Origin: Prostheceraeus crozeri
Taxonomy: Eukaryota; Platyhelminthes; Polycladida; Euryleptidae
Length of the DNA stretch: 64,000 nt
Reading direction: 5' to 3'
NCBI GenBank assembly: GCA_907163375.1
Contig: CAJQUW010000926.1
Span: 372,001 to 436,000 of the forward strand
The notes under the pieces are model-generated. The model did no database searches. It worked only from the letters and a program-made list of their open reading frames with translations, and was not told the origin of the DNA. The stretch's first letter is position 1; every line of letters begins with the position of its first letter. Shown here piece by piece: positions 59,958-64,000 of this stretch. Both the position numbers and the translations under genes were made by a program.

Positions 59958-60224
59958 TTACACCCTACCAATTCTGCTGAGAGAGTCTTTGACTCTCTCT
60001 TTGGTAGCACTGTCGACTTCCACACTGACTGGTACATGGCTAAAAAGTGGAATGTAGCGCCATTCCGTTGGATTGACAGCAGTTGCTGTCATCGGATTGC
60101 CAATCCGAGCAAGATTATTAAAAACTCTGTCTTGCTCCTCTAGCCTGACAAACTCCTCAAATAAATTTCGCGGCCTTAACTGCGGTCCGCGAGGAGAGCT
60201 GACTTGACTGTTCGGCCTCTGCAT
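59958..60224 (-). CDS. Small charged protein, right arm
   Basis: 88 residues, MQRPNSQVSSPRGPQLRPRN at the start, then a helix (LFEEFVRLEEQDRVF) and a C-terminal charged helix (ATKERVKDSLSRIG). TATATAAACC lies about 30 nt upstream (60263-60254). The repeated 3' element is immediately downstream. The family is not recognised. Confidence 0.6.
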   Translation of the reverse strand: MQRPNSQVSSPRGPQLRPRNLFEEFVRLEEQDRVFNNLARIGNPMTATAVNPTEWRYIPLFSHVPVSVEVDSATKERVKDSLSRIGRV

Positions 60225-60253
60225 GATTGAAATGAAATGAAATGAGAGGCAGT

Positions 60254-60263
60254 GGTTTATATA
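60254..60263 (-). promoter_or_regulatory. TATA motif TATATAAACC
   Basis: Minus-strand TATA box about 30 nt before the ATG of the 59958-60224 gene; the same decamer as at 59730 and 62677. Confidence 0.6.
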
Positions 60264-60279
60264 CCCCTCTAACGCGACG

Positions 60280-60426
60280 CAACGTTCAAGTTGACTGATA
60301 GCAGATTCAACTTAATGATAGTATTCGCCAGTCCGAAGACTGCCCAGGGCAAACCGCGAGGAGGTTCTATCATGTCTTGCCCCTAGGTGGCCCTTAAGAG
60401 AGCCGATGGTTCGTTCTCGGGAGTGA
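60280..60426 (-). repeat. 3'-UTR element, copy 3
   Basis: It lies downstream of the coiled-coil gene, after a 60-nt GT-AG intron (60516-60457) that follows its stop codon. The hairpin CAGTC-TTCG-GACTG is at 60342-60329. Confidence 0.85.
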
Positions 60427-60520
60427 ATTGATGGGGTGGTGAAGGCAGGCAAAGATCTGCAATGAAAATGATATGTATTAGAATAGGATATACTATCTTA
60501 TTTACTTTTCACTTACCAAG

Positions 60521-61732
60521 TTAGTCATCCTTAGGCAGTCTCGCGGGCTTCCTGATTGAAAATTTGTGCAGATGGCCGCGCATTCTTAGTGTGGCATGCA
60601 AGCACTTCTTACTCGAATGACCATTATAGCATACTATACTTTCGTCTAGGCTTTGATTTACCAATACTTCGCCGGCCAAATGATTATCCCGAATCGGGAT
60701 GTGAAATTCAAACAAACGATCCTCATTCACACGTTCCCACTCATCCCTCATGCGCTCCAACTTCTCATACGCCTCCCTCTCATCACCCCGCCGAGCCACA
60801 GTCCTCTCCAACTCAACATTCCTCGCTCTCAACACACTCATCTCCTTCATCATCTCCTCAAACTTCGCTTCTGCCTCTCCCATTCTCCTCTCCGCAGCAC
60901 TCGCCCTCTTCTCACACTCATCATTCTTGTCTTCCAACACTCGCACATTCTCCTTCAACTCTTTCACAACACGCCTCATACGGATATTCTCATCTGCCAC
61001 CTCCTTACATTTCACCTCACTCAACTCACTCAACGTTCTCTCATTCACTTTCTTCAAACTTTCGTAGCGATCTACCAACAAAGCATGTGCCGCTTGCTGC
61101 GACACATGCTTCTTTTCCATGTCCTCATCCCACCGCGCCGACTGCTTCCGTACCCCACCACCCTTCACTATTGGGGAAGATGAGCTCTTCGGGGGGTCGC
61201 TAATAACAATATTGGATACCTCCGACGATGAAGAGCTCAACTTCCTCACACGCTTCCTCACTCGCTCCCTATCCAAATCCACATCATCCTCATCATCACT
61301 CTCAAACACTCTCTTCCGCCACTTGTCAGCCTTCAAACCGGCCACAGCATTCTCTACCTCATTCTCCACAGCATTCCCACTAGCATTCTCCACAGCATTC
61401 CCACTAGCATTCTCAACAACATTCCCACTAGCATTCTCAACAACATTCTTGGCCTCTTTCCCCAACATTCGCTCCTTCTCAGCATTCATCAACTCCACAA
61501 ATCTCAAATCGGTCACCAACCCTCCTGTGCACTCACCATGCCTCAAATAAAACTCGGCCTCCTGCCCAACAACCAACAGCACCCTGCACTTCACACAGGC
61601 AACCCTACTCAGGATAACCATGTGGTCGGCCCCTGCCTTCTTGATGTGGTCCTTGAGACCGTCTCGGCGGTTAATTCGGCCGCATACACACATTTTAATG
61701 TGGAACTTTTTATTTTTGTCATTGTTGACCAT
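60521..61732 (-). CDS. Coiled-coil protein with an N-terminal zinc-finger-like domain
   Basis: 403 residues from ATG 61732. This start is preferred over one 19 codons upstream because a splice acceptor (TTATCTTACAG, ending 61753) lies between them. The N-terminus has CVCGRINRRDGLKDHIKKAGADH and CVKCR, a possible zinc finger. Then come imperfect repeats of NASGNAVE, a nuclear-signal-like VRKRVRKL, a Ser-rich stretch, and a coiled coil of about 130 residues (EVKCKEVADENIRMRR to EAYEKLERMRDEWERV). The C-terminus ends RKPARLPKDD. It may be a DNA-binding structural or regulatory protein. A donor four bases after the stop opens a 3' intron. Confidence 0.7.
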   Translation of the reverse strand: MVNNDKNKKFHIKMCVCGRINRRDGLKDHIKKAGADHMVILSRVACVKCRVLLVVGQEAEFYLRHGECTGGLVTDLRFVELMNAEKERMLGKEAKNVVENASGNVVENASGNAVENASGNAVENEVENAVAGLKADKWRKRVFESDDEDDVDLDRERVRKRVRKLSSSSSEVSNIVISDPPKSSSSPIVKGGGVRKQSARWDEDMEKKHVSQQAAHALLVDRYESLKKVNERTLSELSEVKCKEVADENIRMRRVVKELKENVRVLEDKNDECEKRASAAERRMGEAEAKFEEMMKEMSVLRARNVELERTVARRGDEREAYEKLERMRDEWERVNEDRLFEFHIPIRDNHLAGEVLVNQSLDESIVCYNGHSSKKCLHATLRMRGHLHKFSIRKPARLPKDD

Positions 61733-61810
61733 GGCTGCGATTTTATCGTTAACTGTAAGATAATGAAAATTGTATAAGTTTGGAATCATGTAGTATACAG
61801 ACTAAAGCAT

Positions 61811-62068
61811 AACACTTAGTGAGGAATGATAGATTTGAGTGTAGTGAGTGGCACTCGATCCCGTCGACAGCCCGAAGGCCTTGTACTGATCACTAGGGAA
61901 GTGAGAGATCTTCCCCGATACCCGCTCTTTACAGCTGAAGACATCATTGTCACTGCCCCGAAGTGGTAACAGGAACGCCGAGTCAAAGGTAGTGATCAGT
62001 AACTGGGATCTAACCCCTCAAAGCTGCCTTAGACTGAGTTAAATTTCAAATCTGATAGCAGATTTGAA
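61811..62068. repeat. 258-bp direct repeat, copy A
   Basis: It begins AACACTTAGTGAGG and ends in the perfect palindrome CAAATCTGATAGCAGATTTG. Copy B at 62138-62395 differs at a few positions (for example CAGTAACTGG against CAGTAGCTGG). It shares CTGATAGCAGATT with the 3'-UTR element. Confidence 0.9.
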
Positions 62069-62137
62069 TGTAGCATACGGCCTAGAACATAATATCATCA
62101 TTCAACATTCAACTTAGTTTACATTCAACATAATATC

Positions 62138-62395
62138 AACACTTAGTGAGGAATGATAGATTTGAGTGTAGTGAGTGGCACTCGATCCCGTCGACAGCCC
62201 GAAGGCCTTGTACTGATCACTAGGGAAGTGAGAGATCTTCCCCGATACCCGCTCTTTACAGCTGAAGACATCATTGTCACTGCCCCGAAGTGGTAACAGG
62301 AACGCCGAGTCAAAGGTAGTGATCAGTAGCTGGGATCTAACCCCTCAAAGCTGCCTTAGACTTAGTTAAATTTCAAATCTGATAGCAGATTTGAA
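62138..62395. repeat. 258-bp direct repeat, copy B
   Basis: Near-identical to copy A with a period of 327 bp. Between the copies is a 70-bp segment rich in ATTCAACAT phrases. Confidence 0.9.
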
Positions 62396-62676
62396 CTCAG
62401 GATACTTGAAAACCTTAGTCTATATGTTAAAACTTTGAAAAAACTGAAAATTAAGAATTTTTAAAAAATTCCGCATTTTACTACTCATACTACTTTTAAA
62501 AAAATTTATCAGTAGTAAAGACACTATCAAACTCTATCATACAAACTTTGAAGTAAGAAGATAGCTTGCCTACTTCAAAAGATAGAGTCCTTTGAAACAC
62601 CCGATATCGGGAGCTCAGAGCGACGACCGTCGCTTACCTCGTCTTTCGATGAAGTGATCAGACTTACATTGTCGGG

Positions 62677-62686
62677 GGTTTATATA
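62677..62686 (-). promoter_or_regulatory. TATA motif TATATAAACC
   Basis: Same decamer as at 59730 and 60254. It would start a leader exon that is spliced to the coiled-coil gene. Confidence 0.5.
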
Positions 62687-62922
62687 TGCTCGGAAGAAAA
62701 CTTAAAATGGCTCTATCTCCGAAAGTATTCATCGTAGCGACATGCGGTTTGTTGCAAACGATTCGTCTCATCATTCTTTACAAAATGACACCTGAACCAT
62801 TCTCATATGACCACGGGAAGTTGGTCCGTCAGCACATGTGCATGTAACATGCCACAAGTGAAAAAATTCCTAAGTGTGAGAGCTCCAGTGTGGTGAAAAT
62901 TTTGAAAAATTTAAAACTTCCG

Positions 62923-63050
62923 AATTTCGACCTGGGACCTTTACCAAAACATTTTTCATCAAATTTCACTGACTCCCCCCCTCCCCCCCCTCGTTCAGAG
63001 AAATTTGATGAAAAATGTTTTGGTGACGGTCCCAGGTCGAAATTCCACAC
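62923..63050. repeat. Inverted repeat around C-tracts inside the right TIR region
   Basis: GAATTTCGACCTGGGACC and CCAAAACATTTTTCATCAAATTTC are followed, after two C-tracts, by their inverse (GAAATTTGATGAAAAATGTT and GGTCCCAGGTCGAAATTCC). A third, direct copy of the second arm starts near 63297. Confidence 0.8.
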
Positions 63051-63154
63051 TTTGGAAAATTTTCAAAATTTTACCCATACAAAGCCACTGACACTTAGGA
63101 TTTTTTCAGGTAAGCGAGCTCCGACCTAAAATCTTGTAACCGCTCTAACTTTTG

Positions 63155-64000
63155 AACGAAGACAGATAGGAACAAGCCGATTCTTTCACTGAATTTGTCT
63201 CACTCTTAGCTTTCAAACGAGCTATCGCACGACAAAATCCGTCCACTGGAACCAAAGTTAGAAGATTGCTGTCGGGGGGGGGGGGGAGGTCAGTGAAATT
63301 TGATGAAAAATGTTTTGGTGACGGTCCCAGGTCGAAATTCCACACTTTGGAAAATTTTCAAAATTTTACCCATACAAAGTCACTCTGACACTTAGGATTT
63401 TTTCAGGTGACCGAGCTCCGACCTAAAATCTTGTAACCGCTCTAACTTTTGAACGAAGACAGATAGGAACAAGCCGATTCTTTCACTGAATTTGTCTCAC
63501 TCTTAGCTTTCAAACGAGCTATCGCACGACAAAATCCGTCCACTGGAAGCCAAAATCGAAGCAAGCTGTCCAGGGGGGGGGGACGTCAGCCGAAAATTTT
63601 TTCTCTCCGATTGACTTGAAACTCACCCTACCGATGCAGAATTTCACGCTGAATCCGAATCTGACCTCCGTTTTCTCATCCGATGCTTCGTTTTGACGCT
63701 ACACACCAAAACGTCCCAAATTTTAACTCTGTCGTTTTTCGAAAAATGTTGAAAATTTTTTCTCACCGATTGCCTTGAAACTCACCCTACCGATGCAGAA
63801 TTTCACGCTGAATACGAATCCGACCTCCGTTTTCTCATCCGACCACTCCTTCCACTCGAAACAACCCATTTTACAACCCAACATTCAGCAGATTGCACGA
63901 AAAACATCACACACTATAGCCTCAAGACTAATCCTGGCGGTCGCCCAAGTCCACCACGACACTCTGTCGTTCCAGAGGGGGGGGGACTCAGACCCGAAGC
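63155..64000. mobile_element. Right terminal inverted repeat (truncated by window end)
   Basis: Reverse complement of 4307-5150 over its full visible length with only a few mismatches and small length changes in the C-tracts. The outer terminus and target-site duplication lie outside the window. Confidence 0.9.

Larger units (their letters stand above)
61753..62637 (-). other. Probable 5' leader intron of the coiled-coil gene
   Basis: The donor GACGAG|GTAAGCG at 62637 and the acceptor ending at 61753 bracket about 885 bp. The TATA motif TATATAAACC at 62686-62677 is 40 nt upstream of the donor. The intron contains both copies of a 258-bp repeat. Confidence 0.5.

Noticed and set aside
60556..61550. 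Plus-strand ORFs of 105-215 codons rich in Ser, Pro, His and Thr
   Set aside because: They are antisense shadows of the coiled-coil gene; their composition mirrors its Glu/Arg/Lys codons.

Overview
The window is eukaryotic DNA, most likely from an invertebrate animal. It has GT-AG introns, TATA and CCAAT boxes, AATAAA signals, and remnants of non-LTR, Penelope-like, Tc1 and Tigger/pogo elements. I cannot name the host species. The main content is a very large, decayed Maverick/Polinton (adintovirus-like) DNA transposon. Its terminal inverted repeats lie near 4.2-5.15 kb (left) and 63.15 kb to beyond the window end (right). The outer right end is not in the window, so the element is at least about 60 kb long, against roughly 15-40 kb usual for the class.

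Layout. 1-4.2 kb is flanking DNA with a non-LTR 3' end and two foldback repeats. 4.2-5.15 kb is the left TIR. 5.3-9.5 kb is the left gene block on the + strand: an unknown spliced gene, two RING-like proteins, an exonuclease-like gene, a copy of a PolB N-terminal domain, a basic/hydrophobic small virion-type protein, the packaging ATPase and a conserved follow-on protein. 9.5-45 kb is gene-poor repeat-rich DNA: Penelope, Tc1 and Tigger remnants, a 43-copy 138-bp satellite and a 5-copy 174-bp tandem array. 45.0-58.5 kb is the right gene block: Cys-rich ORF, integrase, basic core-like protein, major capsid protein, adenain-type protease, a TBP-like gene, two paralogous PC4-like genes, two paralogous penton/minor-capsid-like genes, protein-primed PolB and an unknown acidic protein. 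58.5-62.7 kb is an accessory arm with small minus-strand genes that share a TATA motif and a repeated 3' element. 62.8-64 kb is the right TIR.

The two gene blocks do not overlap in content: the ATPase is only on the left; integrase, capsid, protease and polymerase are only on the right. This fits one element split by about 35 kb of other DNA better than two independent insertions. The first gene of the left arm and PolB on the right arm share a promoter plan (CCAAT, 12 nt, CCAAT, 18 nt, TATA) and a first intron placed directly after the ATG. The copy looks inactive: integrase and ATPase have frame breaks and substituted active-site residues, the capsid gene is cut by a MITE-like insertion, and PolB has a frameshift and an in-frame stop. 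Most striking is a 181-codon gene that looks like a two-repeat TATA-binding protein core, next to a duplicated gene that may be PC4-like. Together they suggest the element carried its own transcription-initiation module.
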